The notes beneath the pieces are model-generated. The model had not been told where the DNA came from. It searched no databases and saw only the letters and a program-made list of their open reading frames with translations. A stretch of DNA of 64,000 bases from Basidiobolus meristosporus CBS 931.73 (lineage: Eukaryota; Basidiobolomycota; Basidiobolomycetes; Basidiobolales; Basidiobolaceae): positions 1 to 64,000 of the forward strand of contig MCFE01000314.1 in assembly GCA_002104905.1 (NCBI GenBank), in the 5' to 3' direction. How positions within the stretch are numbered: position 1 is the first letter of the stretch; each line of letters begins with the position of its first letter. This document shows, piece by piece, positions 43,701-55,320 of this stretch. The position numbers and the translations under genes were made by a program.

Positions 43701-45781
43701 ATGTTCGCTTTAAGACTACCTTCGATGGCTTGTCGAGCCCCGCTCAAGCCCAGTTATGGCCTGTTTGGTCTACGTACAAGTGTGGAAGCACCTGTCCTCA
43801 ACAAGTCCCTTGGCCAGGCCACTTACCGCTTCCTACGCGCCTATTCCAGTGCCGCTGCGGACCCAGAGAACAAAGAAGCCGCTGTCAACACTCTTGGTAC
43901 CCTTATTGACTCGAAATTCATCCGAAATATTGGTATTATTGGTAAGTGCCACTGCCCAGGATACGTTTCAAAGACCGCTTCTAACGGTTTTGGTTTTGTG
44001 TAGCTCACGTCGATCACGGAAAAACCACCCTCGTCGACAGTTTGCTTCGCCAGTCCGGAACCTTACAAAACCTGTCTGATGTCCGTGTCATGGATTCCAA
44101 CGCGCTCGAGAAGGAGCGTGGTATTACCATTTTGTCCAAGGTGACCAGCATCATGTACAAAAATCACCGTATCAACATCGTCGATACCCCTGGTCACGCT
44201 GATTTCGGCGGCGAGGTCGAGCGTATCCTCTCGATGGTTGATGGCGTTGCTCTGGTGGTCGATGCCACCGAAGGCCCCATGACCCAAACAAAGTTTGTCC
44301 TCTCGAAAGCCTTGGAGGCTGGCCTGAAGCCCTTGGTGGTGATCAACAAGGTAGACAGACCTACCGCACGGACCGCCGAGGTTGACAGCGAGCTCCTTGA
44401 CCTTTTCATGACCTTGGGTGCCAATGACGACCAGTTGGAGTATCCAATTGTCTACGCATCTGGCAAGGATGGCTGGGCCGTGGAGAATGTGGGCGATGAG
44501 CCTCAAAACATGAACCCCCTCTTCGATCTGATTTTGGACCGCGTCCCCAGTCCAAATGTAGACAGAAGCTCGCCATTTTCGATGCTTGTTACACAAATAG
44601 AAAGCAACCCATACTTGGGTAAATGCTTCTTGGGCAAGATCACATCTGGCACCATCAAGGTGAATGATCGCCTTCACGCACTCGATCCCGAGGGTAATGT
44701 CACCGACGAGGCTCGTGTTACCAAGCTGTTCACTCGTACTGGCCTTGAGCAGATCATCGTGGACGAGGCTGGTGCTGGTGACATCATCACCATTGCTGGT
44801 GTCAAGAATGCCACCGTCAACTCAACTCTTTGCAATCCAGAGGTCGTGACCCCTCTTCCATCCACTCCAGTTGACCCACCTACGGTCTCCATGTTCTTTG
44901 GCGTTAATGACTCCCCCATTGCTGGACAAGAGGGCAAGTATCTCACCTCCACCATGATTCGCGATCGTCTCCTCAAAGAAGCCGAGACCAACGTTGCTCT
45001 TTCCGTGTCCCAAACCGCCGGCCAAGAGGGCGTGGAGGTGTGTGGAAGAGGTGAATTGCAACTTGGTATTCTCATTGAAACTATGCGTCGTGAGGGCTTT
45101 GAGCTGTCCATCTCCCCACCACGAGTGGTTCTTCGTAAAGACCCCAAGACCGGAGCCACCCTTGAGCCAGTGGAAGAGGTGACCATCGATGTGGATCACG
45201 AGTTCACCGGAACCATCATCGAGAAGTTGGCCCAACGTAAGGCTGAGATGAAGATCTTCACCGAAGCCGGAGACAAGGCGCGTCTCATTTTCCATTGCCC
45301 AACTCGTGGTCTCTTGGGCTACCACGCGGAGTTCAAGAACGATACTCGCGGATTGGGTGTGTTGAATCATATCTTCCATGCTTGGGAGCCATACAAGGGC
45401 GAGATGGAGAAAACTCGTAAAGGAGCCTTGGTATCAACCGCGGTCGGTGATTCAACCTCGTACGCGCTTTCCTTGATCGAGCCAAGAGGAAAGCTCTTCG
45501 TGTTGCCCGGCAACAAGATCTACACCGGCATGGTGATCGGCGAGTACAGCAAGGACACCTCTGACCTTGAGGTCAACCCTGTGCGTGCCAAGGCAGTCAA
45601 CAACATGAGAGCTGCTGGTAAGGACGACGCCATCAAACTCAGCCCTATCAAGCCCATGTCTCTCGAAGAAATTATCGCCTACGTTGGCAACGATGAGGTG
45701 GTGGAGGTCACCCCCGAGTCGATCCGCCTTCGTAAGAAGGAGCTTGATCCTACCAAGAGAAAGCAAAGATCCAAGAAATGA
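43701..45781 (+). CDS. BipA/TypA-type translational GTPase, mitochondrial
   Basis: A 672-residue protein from two exons (43701-43941, 44004-45781; 62-nt intron). The first ~75 residues are a mitochondrial targeting sequence rich in Arg, Ser and Leu. The GTPase domain has AHVDHGKTTL (G1), RGITI (G2), DTPGHADF (G3) and NKVD (G4); then come EF-G-like beta-barrel and V-type domains (CGRGELQLGILIETMRREG) and a BipA C-terminal domain (PTRGLLGY, GALVSTAVGDSTSYAL, GMVIGEYSKD, RLRKKELDPTKRKQ). BipA assists 50S assembly and translation under stress in bacteria and plastids, so here it probably acts on mitoribosomes. The gene belongs to the bacterial/organellar type and is absent from yeast and animals. 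Confidence 0.9.
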
Positions 45782-46070
45782 AGCTGATTCGACTCGCACT
45801 CAATAGTCTATTGCACGTATTATCATAGCAACCCTCCATTCATTTATCACATAATCAACATTGAATAGACCCACTGAACCGCACCACTTCTCACATTCAA
45901 TTCCATTCTTCTGTAACTCTTGTCGTTTAGTGATACTTTGTAGCAGCATATAAACCGTTTTCCCATTGTTGAGTGGTGTTTATTTTTTCGATTATATTAC
46001 AGTACTCTAGCTTGTAAATACCCAACGCTGAGGTGAATCTAATTGATATGCTACAATCGCCAGTTCAGAG

Positions 46071-49000
46071 TCAACGGGGAGCTTTGGGCATCTTTCGCTT
46101 CGTGTCCTCCTCAATGTCCTTCGCTTTGTAGTAATGTGGCGCCAATTCCAACAACCATTCAGGCTTGATCTCTGTCACCTGTCTCATAAACTCCCGGGTG
46201 GTAAACACCAGTTCGAAGTACATCACCCATTTTGGTCTTTCCTCGAATAATCCACTGCTAGGATGAATGTTGACAGTTTGATTGTGCTTGGCGGTGCGGT
46301 AAGCATCGCCGGAGCGTTGCAGCCGGGCGGCGTTGCAGAAAAACCCTGCCGTGAGTGCCTTCTTAATGGGAGTGGTGTCGGACGAGTTGGGGTTCGAAAC
46401 AGGGACAATCTCGATTCTCTCAACCAGCCCAATCAGCTGATCACGAACATCTCGAGCTTTTGTCATGGATCGATACTGAATGAAGTTTTCGTAGCACCAC
46501 TGCATGGAAAAGTTGGTTTCTACCCATTGATTCCAGACGTTAAGTAATGTGAGGTGATCGCCTTCGGGATGGGTGAGGTTTTGGCGTGCTTTGTCTGCGT
46601 GGAACTTCTTGTCTTTTGGTCGATAGAACACCGAGTTTTGAACAGTCAACATGGCACAAATGGACAATATCTCTTCGGAGCAATTGAAGTCCTCTGAGGC
46701 AACGATGGTCTTTGCCAGCATTGGATCAGTTGGTAACTCGGCCATTCTTCTACCAAGCTTCGTCAGTTCGCCACGGTCGTTTAGAGCACCTAGCGCATAA
46801 AGCTGTTCCAGAGCACGGATTAATGTCTCCGCGGGTGGGGGATCCATGAAGTCAAATTCAATAAGATCATTAATACCCAAACTCTTGAGCAGTAAAACGG
46901 TGTTTCCTAGGTTGGATCGTTGGATTTCTGGAATGGTGTTCATCTCCATCTCGTTGAAATATGACCACTGAGTGTAGAGACGGAAGCATTTCCCTGCTCC
47001 GACTCGCCCAGCTCTTCCAGCTCTTTGATCCGCTGAAGCTCTGGAGCATGGTGAGACAACGAGCGACTCCATGCCATTTCTTGGATTATAGCATTTTTGT
47101 TTAGCAAATCCAGGGTCAATTACATACACAATCCCGTCAACGGTGATCGAGGTCTCAGCAATATTAGTTGCCAGGATGACTTTGCGGGCACCTTCAGGTG
47201 TGGGCTCGAAGATCTTCCCTTGCATTTCGGATGGCAGAGATGAGTAGATAGGGCAGATGATGAGTTCTTTGATTTTGCTTCCCAAGACACGACACGTTTG
47301 CTGGAGGCTCTCGTGAGCGCTCTCGATCTCTTCTTGACCCGTGAGAAATACAAGGATATCTCCTTTGCCTTGAGTAACGTGGATTTGCATGATAGTAGTG
47401 ATGGCGGCCTGCAAATAATTGGCTTCGGGAGCCTTGGTATAATACACCTCAACAGGAAAGGGACGGCCAGGAATCATGAAAATGGGAGCATTGTCAAAGT
47501 ACTCCGAGAACTTCTGTGCGTCCATGGTAGCGCTGGAAATGAGAAGCTTTAAATCGGGCCGATATCTAGCAATATCCTTCACCAATCCGAATAAGATGTC
47601 AGTATGAAGCGTTCTCTCGTGGGCTTCATCGATAATGAGTGCACTATAGCTGGACAAATCTGGTTCGGTCAGGAACTCACGGAGTAGCATACCGTCTGTC
47701 ATATATTTCATAACAGTTTTATCGGAAGTGCAGTCTTCAAAACGAATTGAATAACCAACTTCGTAGCCGAGTTTGACTCCCATTTCTTCTGCTACACGAG
47801 CAGCAACACTCATAGCCGCTACTCTTCTAGGCTGCGTACAGCCGACTTTCTTGCCACCTTTGGTGTACCCTTCTTCATAGAGATACTGCGGAAGCTGTGT
47901 AGTTTTTCCAGATCCAGTTTCTCCAACGATGATGAGTACTTGATGCTCAGCAATTGCGTCAACAAGCTGCTGTCTATAACTATAGATGGGAAGCGATTTC
48001 CGGACCTCTTTGATAGACATCTGCTTTCGTTCCCACTCACTTATCTTCTCTCCCTCTTCTTCTTGTGCCTTCTCGTTGAGGGTTGACTGTAGGATGAAAT
48101 CAATCTGTTGCTCATCAAACACATAGTCATAATCGTCTTGCTCGTCGTGCCGGGGTCGATCCTTGGCGCCAACTTTAAGTTGGGATTTGTTGATTTGACT
48201 CATCTCCCATTGATCCTGCTCAGAAACGAATTTTTGATTTTGGTCTTCTTCGTAGCGTTTGTAAAGCACCTCCTCTTTCTTCTTTCGATCTATTTTCCCC
48301 TTTTCAGTTATGTAGTCTTCGGGCATAACATATCCGTCAACCTTGTCATCAATCTTCAGACGCTCTTCAGCAAGCCTTAATACCTCTTTGTTGTATTCGT
48401 GGGCTTCAATTTCTTTCTTGGTTAGTTTTTCATCTCTGAATAGAACTTCTTCATCTTCGATTTTCCTTCTTAAGAGCTCCAATCGTTGTTCTTCGCGTAG
48501 CTTCAAGTACTGTTGACGGGAGCGCTCACGAATATTAGGGAGAGCGGATTTTCTGGCTTCCGGATCGTCGGCGAGATTGCGGCGCTTTGCTGCCTCGGCT
48601 TCATTTTTACCAGATCTATCTTCAATCAACTTTTTGGTTTTCTCGAGATCCTTATTCTTCAGTCTTTCGGCAAACTCATCTCGTTCCTTAAGATCTTGCA
48701 TTCTCTGTTCTTCTGCATTTTGGAATTCCGTTTCAGGATCAACGGAAGAATCCTCTGTTGGTTGGTATCTGTTGATTTGCTCTTCGTCGCTATCCCATTG
48801 ACCGTCATCTTCCCGCTTTCTGAGTTGCTTTCCTTTATTCTTTTTGGAAGAAATGTTGACATCAATCAATGTTGTGTCTTCGGAGATGACACCGACTTTC
48901 GGGAGACTAGTTTTCGAGACTTTGCTGGAACGCGGCTCTTCAGCTCTTTCTACTTTTCTCTTTGAGCTTGGCGCTTGATGGGGAACGCGTGAATATAACT

Positions 49001-49178
49001 CAGAAGCAAAGTTTTTCGCTGCATCGCTTGCGGAAAATCCTTCGTTTTTCAAGGTACTATAGAGTTGCTCTGGGCTGCTGGATTTTTTAGCTGAGCTAAT
49101 TAGATACTCCACTACCTCCTTGGAAGATAGGCCAAGAAATTTGAATACATTATCCGACACCCAGCTCTTAAGATCCAT
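46071..49178 (-). CDS. DEAH-box spliceosomal RNA helicase DHX16/Prp2
   Basis: A 1035-residue protein in one exon, unusual among its intron-rich neighbours. Prp2/DHX16 remodels the spliceosome before the first catalytic step. The N terminus has a PWI-like helical domain (MDLKSWVSDNVFKFLGLSSKE), then a long charged coiled-coil region (residues about 120-390). The helicase core starts QQLVDAIAEHQVLIIVGETGSGKTT (motif I shown in part), with DEAH, SATMDA, TNIAETSIT and QRAGRAGR; then winged-helix, ratchet and OB-fold domains (RSGDAYRTAKHNQTVNIHPS). The frame is open to 49202 from a GTG, but the ATG at 49178 matches the known start of the family. Confidence 0.93.
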   Translation of the reverse strand: MDLKSWVSDNVFKFLGLSSKEVVEYLISSAKKSSSPEQLYSTLKNEGFSASDAAKNFASELYSRVPHQAPSSKRKVERAEEPRSSKVSKTSLPKVGVISEDTTLIDVNISSKKNKGKQLRKREDDGQWDSDEEQINRYQPTEDSSVDPETEFQNAEEQRMQDLKERDEFAERLKNKDLEKTKKLIEDRSGKNEAEAAKRRNLADDPEARKSALPNIRERSRQQYLKLREEQRLELLRRKIEDEEVLFRDEKLTKKEIEAHEYNKEVLRLAEERLKIDDKVDGYVMPEDYITEKGKIDRKKKEEVLYKRYEEDQNQKFVSEQDQWEMSQINKSQLKVGAKDRPRHDEQDDYDYVFDEQQIDFILQSTLNEKAQEEEGEKISEWERKQMSIKEVRKSLPIYSYRQQLVDAIAEHQVLIIVGETGSGKTTQLPQYLYEEGYTKGGKKVGCTQPRRVAAMSVAARVAEEMGVKLGYEVGYSIRFEDCTSDKTVMKYMTDGMLLREFLTEPDLSSYSALIIDEAHERTLHTDILFGLVKDIARYRPDLKLLISSATMDAQKFSEYFDNAPIFMIPGRPFPVEVYYTKAPEANYLQAAITTIMQIHVTQGKGDILVFLTGQEEIESAHESLQQTCRVLGSKIKELIICPIYSSLPSEMQGKIFEPTPEGARKVILATNIAETSITVDGIVYVIDPGFAKQKCYNPRNGMESLVVSPCSRASADQRAGRAGRVGAGKCFRLYTQWSYFNEMEMNTIPEIQRSNLGNTVLLLKSLGINDLIEFDFMDPPPAETLIRALEQLYALGALNDRGELTKLGRRMAELPTDPMLAKTIVASEDFNCSEEILSICAMLTVQNSVFYRPKDKKFHADKARQNLTHPEGDHLTLLNVWNQWVETNFSMQWCYENFIQYRSMTKARDVRDQLIGLVERIEIVPVSNPNSSDTTPIKKALTAGFFCNAARLQRSGDAYRTAKHNQTVNIHPSSGLFEERPKWVMYFELVFTTREFMRQVTEIKPEWLLELAPHYYKAKDIEEDTKRKMPKAPR

Positions 49179-49521
49179 GATTCTTGGAGTCGTGAAATCC
49201 ACTATTCACCTTTGTCTGTGAAGACCTCAATTGTATCCTAACTATTGCGGAAAAATTAGCATTCATCACGTGAAGCATTCATTCCGTAGCGCTGATCGAT
49301 CACGACCAATCAATGACTAATTTGATTGATTGTGACTTTACGCAGTCCTACAAATCAGATGTTTTATTTCATCATGAAGTGTTCGTCATCTCCCAAATTA
49401 CTCGACATTTATGCAGAAAAAAAATCAGAATAAATACATTAATAACATCCGTAACTAAACAGATGCTGAAAGTATTTTGAGGCACTTCGTGTCTTCTGGA
49501 TGAATACCCCCTCTTTTTTAC
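49179..49521. other. Divergent promoter region
   Basis: Between DHX16 (minus) and cullin-4 (plus); no gene or clear TATA box. Confidence 0.4.
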
Positions 49522-52500
49522 ATGCCATCCGATAAAAGCAGCCGGTCCACGAAGTCGACCCACTCAACAAGGACCAGCGTTGGCAGAACCAACAGAGCGA
49601 ATATCAACAAGAATACAACAGGACAAAACAACTCCTCGAGTCTTACTCGACCCTTTGAAGCCAGCCTTGATTCCGATTCTTATCCTTCGCCAAAGAGGCA
49701 ACGTACAATAGCAGAAATGTTTACTACAAACGGACAAACCTCCACTGGAAAAGCTCGTGAAGAAAACCCAAAGTTGACTGTCCAGTCCAGTCAGCAGTCA
49801 TATCACTCGTCTAATGGTTCCACGTCTGCTGGAGGCTTTGGGTTCTCGATACCTAGTGGTTCTTCAGGTTTCAACACTAATAAAGAGAATATAACCTCCT
49901 CCAAACATGACCAAACGTTCGGGAAGAACCTCAGTCAGAACGGTTCGTTTAACTCTTCGAATAACTCCCGGATTGGCTTGGGCAAAACCCCAGTTAAGAA
50001 ACTAGTCATCAAAAGCTTCAAAGGTCTAGTTGTTTATACAAGTGCTTCGGATATAGTATCATAGGACCTTTTTTACTAATACTACCTTATTTAGTCAAAC
50101 CCAAGCTTCCTGAAAATTACGAATCAGACACCTGGGAGAAGCTTAAAGGAGCTGTCAAAGCTGTACATGAAAGCCAGCCGGTTCCTGATAGTCTGGAAGA
50201 GCTTTATAAAGTCTGTGATGGTATTTTCCTTCGAACCATTCCGTTTTCTCATATTAATGAGCCTCATTTAGGCTTGTGAAAATCTATGCCATCATAAAAT
50301 GGCGAATTCATTATATCGAAAGCTTAAAGCGGAATGTGAATCGCATGTCGTAGAGGAGCTGGGAAAACTCAAAAAGTACAGTACCTTGCTCATTATAACC
50401 GCCTTTGCACTCTTGTTCTGAGCATGTTTCTGAACAATTAATAGTAATATCACCACGAATGAGATCTTTCTAGCTGCTGTCGACAATTGCTGGAAAAACC
50501 ATTGTCGTCAAATGGTAAATAGTCCTCCACAATCTTTTGCGAACTGAGTTAACATGCCATATCAAGATCATGATTAGAAGTATATTTTTATACCTTGACC
50601 GGACCTATGTGTTACAGACCTCCGGTCTCTCTTCCCTCTGGTAGGCAACCTGGGATTACAGTATCCAACAACATGAGGCTAACCACGTCACGAACGAACA
50701 GGGATATGGGGTTGGATCTGTATAGGGACTACGTTATGGAGTCTAAAGAAATCCGCAAAAAAACACTCGATGGACTACTTGGTTTAATAGAAAAGGAAAG
50801 ATCTGGAGAATCAATCAATCGGGCTATCCTCAAATCGCTGTTGAGGATGTTCATTGACCTAGGAATTTACTTCAGCGGCTTCGAAAGCGCATTCCTGGAA
50901 TCTACGGAGCTATTCTACCGCAAAGAGAGTGACACCCGAGCCCACGGATTGGAGGTATCGAGCTATCTTCTCTATGTTGAGCAGAAATTACAAGAGGAGA
51001 AAGATCGGACTCTTCATTATTTGGACAAAGAAACAAGGAAGCCTCTCATTGAGTTAATCGAAAGGGAGTTGATTGCAAGGCCTGTATCCTTGCTTCTTGA
51101 AAAAGGATTTGATGGCTTGGTTGCAAATGACCAAAAAGAGGATCTTTCGCGCTTGTATTCGCTTCTCGCTAGAGTCGGCCATCTAAACCAACTGAAAACT
51201 TTCTTTGGCGTTTACGTCAAGAAAGCAGGACTTGAGATCGTGACCGATGTCAGTAGAGACAACACTATGGTGCAAGACCTGCTAAATTTCAAGCTCAAAT
51301 TGGATGGGATCCTTGCGACCAGTTTCCAGCAAAACGAAAGCTTCTTCAACACTTTGAAGGAAAGCTTTGAGTCGTTCATTAATGTTAGACAGAACAAGCC
51401 AGCCGAAATGATCGCCAAATTTGTCGACTCGAAACTCCGCACTGGAAACAAAACTGCCACGGACGAGGAGCTTGAGAGCATTTTGGACAACGTTCTTATC
51501 TTGTTTAGATTTATCCAGGGCAAGGACGTATTTGAAGCGTTCTATAAACGTGATTTAGCCAAACGTTTGTTGCTCAACAAGAGTGCCTCTTTCGATGCTG
51601 AGAAGTCAATGCTATCAAAACTCAAGACCGAGTGTGGGGCTAGTTTTACTAGTAAATTGGAAGGAATGTTTAAAGACATGGACGTATCTCGAGACATTAT
51701 GATTTCCTTCCGTCAGACTCAGAAATACCAAGAGTTGTGCAAAGATATCGAACTCAACGTATCGGTTCTTACCCAAGGATACTGGCCAACTTACACCCCG
51801 ACTGAGATCACTCTGCCAGAGCAAGTAAGTCAGATTGCTGGTATATTTTGCCCTAGGCACCACACCTCAACCATTCATCCAACTACAGATGACCGAATAT
51901 CAAGAGGTGTTCAAGGCATTCTACCTGAGTAAGCATCATGGCCGTCGTTTGATGTGGCAACATTCATTAGGTCATTGTGTTCTTAAGGCATACTTCCCCA
52001 AGGTGATTCTTATATGCATTGACCATGACGTTGGCCAAACGCTAATCTGCTTCATTCGATGATAAGGGGAAGAAAGAGCTTGCAGTATCGCTATACCAGG
52101 CTATGGTTCTGCTATTGTTCAATAGTATGGAAATCGACGCTAAACTAAGCTACAAGGAAATTTCTGCAGCGACTAATATAGGTTTGTCCTAAGATGATGT
52201 AGCGAATTTGCTCAGTCTGGCTAATCATGCAATGCTTGATCTAGAGCTGAAGGAGCTTGAACGCACTCTGCAATCCTTGGCCTGCGGGAAAGTTCGAGTA
52301 TTGACCAAGTATCCCAAAGGGCGAGAGATCGCTGAAACCGACAGTTTCTCCTTCAACAAGGACTTCACTGCCCCGCTTTTCAGAATCAAAGTTAACGCTA
52401 TTCAAATGAAAGAGACGGTAACATGGCTTTTGATCTGATTACGGGCTGAACCTCAAGTTAAAACCCTTCCCATTGTCAGGTTGAGGAGAACACCAACACC

Positions 52501-52783
52501 ACCGAGAGAGTATTCCAAGACCGCCAGTATCAGGTAGATGCGGCCATTGTTAGAATCATGAAGACACGGAAGCAGCTAAGCCACACCCTGCTCATGAACG
52601 AGCTTTTTGAACAACTCCGGTTCCCAGTGAAGGTATGTGTAGCGCGCTGGACATTGATTCGATGTATGCTAATCTCATCCAATGCAGGCCTCTGATCTCA
52701 AGAAACGAATAGAATCATTGATTGATCGGGAGTATTTAGAGCGAGACAAAACCGATACGAGTGTATATAACTATCTGGCCTAA
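49522..52783 (+). CDS. CUL4: Cullin-4 ubiquitin ligase scaffold
   Basis: An 879-residue protein from eleven exons (49522-50023, 50095-50210, 50272-50375, 50445-50514, 50567-50640, 50702-51824, 51889-52002, 52067-52181, 52245-52417, 52480-52632, 52688-52783). Cul4 holds DDB1 and Rbx1 in CRL4 ligases for DNA repair and replication control. After a ~160-residue Ser/Asn-rich tail come [46 protein letters not shown], the long cullin repeats, [45 protein letters not shown], then the neddylation segment [15 protein letters not shown] and the winged helix ending [21 protein letters not shown]. The Lys in IVRIMK is the expected NEDD8 site. The tail contains a PCNA-box-like QRTIAEMF. Confidence 0.95.
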
Positions 52784-53280
52784 CTTGACCATGGAAGCCA
52801 GGGCCTAAATAGCTTTGGGACCTTTCCACCCTTCATTGTAACTAATGGCAATAAGGACTGATCTCCAAGCCTGACTTGATTGACTAGCCACCATAGACTC
52901 TCCACTTTTGCCACTGAATATCGTCACCTCCTGTCCCCTTTATCATGATTCTTCTATCCCTTCATATGATTTGTGTGTCGAGTCATGAACCACTGTAGCG
53001 AACGAAGACTATGATAAATGCACAGTCCAATGATGCGTCATCAATAAGAAATATGCCCGTCACAAATCATTGCTCTGATCGAGACCATGGTCGTAATCTT
53101 TCAATCTATTAGTAATGGAAGGGGTCCATCATTTGACAAACTCACTGGCGCTGCGGATTCAATCCAGATTACACAATCGCGATTGATAACGTTCTATTGT
53201 GTGAGCCCATTTTTTTGGTTATTTTCGAACACATATACCGGCTACCCTCCAAAGCTTGAAAATCCATATCCTCGCGAGAT
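52784..53280. other. Intergenic
   Basis: 3' region of cullin-4 and promoter of the NAD kinase gene. A short open frame at 53087-53284 has no recognisable feature. Confidence 0.4.
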
Positions 53281-55057
53281 ATGAACAAAGCGCCTCATTT
53301 ACGTATTAAGCTTTCCCACAGAGGGGAGACCAATCTAGTTTTCGTTCAAGGTATTCCTCTAGCCTATTCCCTTATTTTTGAAGCCCATTTTGCGGGAAAC
53401 ATTGACTTCTAATTTTTACACCGGATCACTTCATATAAATGCACATTGTTTGACCTTTTTACTTGCAACGTTTTTATCTAGAAGAGAATCTTAGCTTCGA
53501 TCTTCTTGTGACACAGTTCCAGAAGGAGTATCCTGATTTTCAATTGAGTGATTACAGATTGCTATGGAAAGATATTGAAGGAGACTGGGTTTCAATAGCC
53601 GGTAACCTATCCAGCGCCCAGTTAGTTACGACATACTTATTAACAATGTTGTGATCCTAAAGAGGGCAACGATGCTTGGAAATATTTGAAAGAAACTGTC
53701 AAGCAAGGGCATCCAAGAATCCACGTCAAATCCCGAATTTCGGATGAAGTATAGCTTCACAGTCATGTTGTCTCTACACAGAATCGTTTTCGCTAACGTC
53801 GGAGGGGGGGTTTCTTTGTAGAATTCGACGCCGGAGAACTGCGCCAAAAACCGCACCTGTGTTTCCAGCTTGATAAACAGATACTCCAAAGTCACCACCT
53901 CAATAAGTGAACTGAAGTCCTACTTGGTCGAGCTTGAGATAGTTACCACCATCGTAATAGTGACCAAACCCACGCCAGAGCTAGTAAAGCACACCAAACT
54001 GGTGGCGGTTTGGCTTTTGGAGAAGTACAAGAACCTAACCGTTTATGTGGGAGACACTTTCAAACAAAATCCAGCCTTCAGCTATGAGACTCTCTCTGCA
54101 GAAAGCCCCACCATCGTGGACAGATTGAAATTCTGGTCGCGGCAGGACTTCCCAGAATGTGTGGACTTGGCCGTCACCCTCGGTGGTGACGGGACAGTAC
54201 TTTATACCTCCCTGCTATTCCAGAGGAAGGTGCCACCTATCCTCTCGTTCCACCTGGGATCGTTGGGATTCCTGACCGTCTTCAACTTTGGACAATTCCA
54301 AGAGACTCTTGGCCATATCATTGATAGTCAGTCGATTCACGCAAACCTTCGAATGAGAATCAAATGCACCGTATACAAGCGAATCACCAACTGTGTGTCG
54401 GACATAGAGAATCTGACGGATCCCAGCAGTGAGCCAAGCATATGCAACCTCTGCCTTGACGACCCGGTGGGTGAGAACTCATGCTCGCTGTCGAAGTGTG
54501 GAGTGCATCATGTGTTGAACGAGTTGGTGGTGGACCGTGGGGCGAACCCCAACATGGTGATGTTGGAACTGTTTGTCGACAATACACATTTGACAACCAT
54601 CCTAGCGGATGGACTGGTCATTGCCACTGCAACCGGATCCACCGCCTACTCATTGTCTGCTGGAGGCTCGCTCATCCATCCGGAAATGTGTGCCATCCTG
54701 GTGACTCAGATCTGCCCACACACCCTGACCTGTCGACCGATGGTGATTCCTGGATATAAAGAGCTCAGGATATGTGTGCCACCCCAAGCAAGAAGCACAG
54801 CATGGGTAAGTTCCACTCCCGACGATTTGCTCACCATCCAATACTAACCCCGCCAATAGGCCTCGTTTGATGGACATCACCGGGTGGAGCTGAATCGTGG
54901 GGACTCGATCACCATCACCGCCTCTAACTACCCGCTACCATCGATCTGCAAAGATGACCAGTCAATAGATTGGTTCAACGGATTACGTAAGGTGTTGAAC
55001 TGGAATGAAAGACAGCGTCAAAAACCGTTTCACTCCGACTCATGGGACATCGAATAA
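53281..55057 (+). CDS. NAD kinase with N-terminal PB1 domain
   Basis: A 485-residue protein from five exons: 53281-53350, 53482-53601, 53663-53748, 53822-54805 and 54860-55057. Exons 1-3 encode a PB1 domain: the basic HLRIKLSHRGETNLVFV strand and the acidic OPCA-like DYRLLWKDIEGDWVSIAEGND. A short linker leads to a complete ATP-NAD kinase: TIVIVTKPTPELVKHTKL, VTLGGDGTVLYTS, SFHLGSLGFLT, NELVVDRGANPNM, DGLVIATATGSTAYSLSAGG, and the C-terminal FDGHHRVELNRGDSI. It makes NADP from NAD and ATP. The PB1 could dimerise or recruit a PB1 partner. All four junctions keep frame (introns 54-131 nt), so a single transcript is likely; two separate genes cannot be fully excluded. Confidence 0.85.
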
Positions 55058-55320
55058 ACCTCCTCTTTGATCATTTCCACAGTAGAGCTTTCGCTTTGAA
55101 TGGGTTCTTTTATTGTTGAATGGTCTCGGGCGCCTCAAGAGACGCTCTCGAAAGTGGAGGAGTGAGAATGCATGCTTGTCCCTGAGGCTGGACATAGTAT
55201 TCAACAGCATTGATCGGAATTAGAAAAGGAATTTCGAAATTATGAATACAGAGGGTCAACACGAGACAAGCATCGTGTTAGGGTAAATAAGAAGTGAATG
55301 CTACATCTAGGCAAAAGGGT
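55058..55320. other. Intergenic between convergent genes
   Basis: No gene; must contain the 3' ends of NAD kinase and the glycosyltransferase. Confidence 0.4.

Noticed and set aside
53626-53898. 90-codon minus-strand frame over the PB1-NAD kinase junction, considered as a separate gene.
   Set aside because: Plus-strand exons splice in frame across the same region into PB1 and NAD kinase motifs, so this is a shadow.
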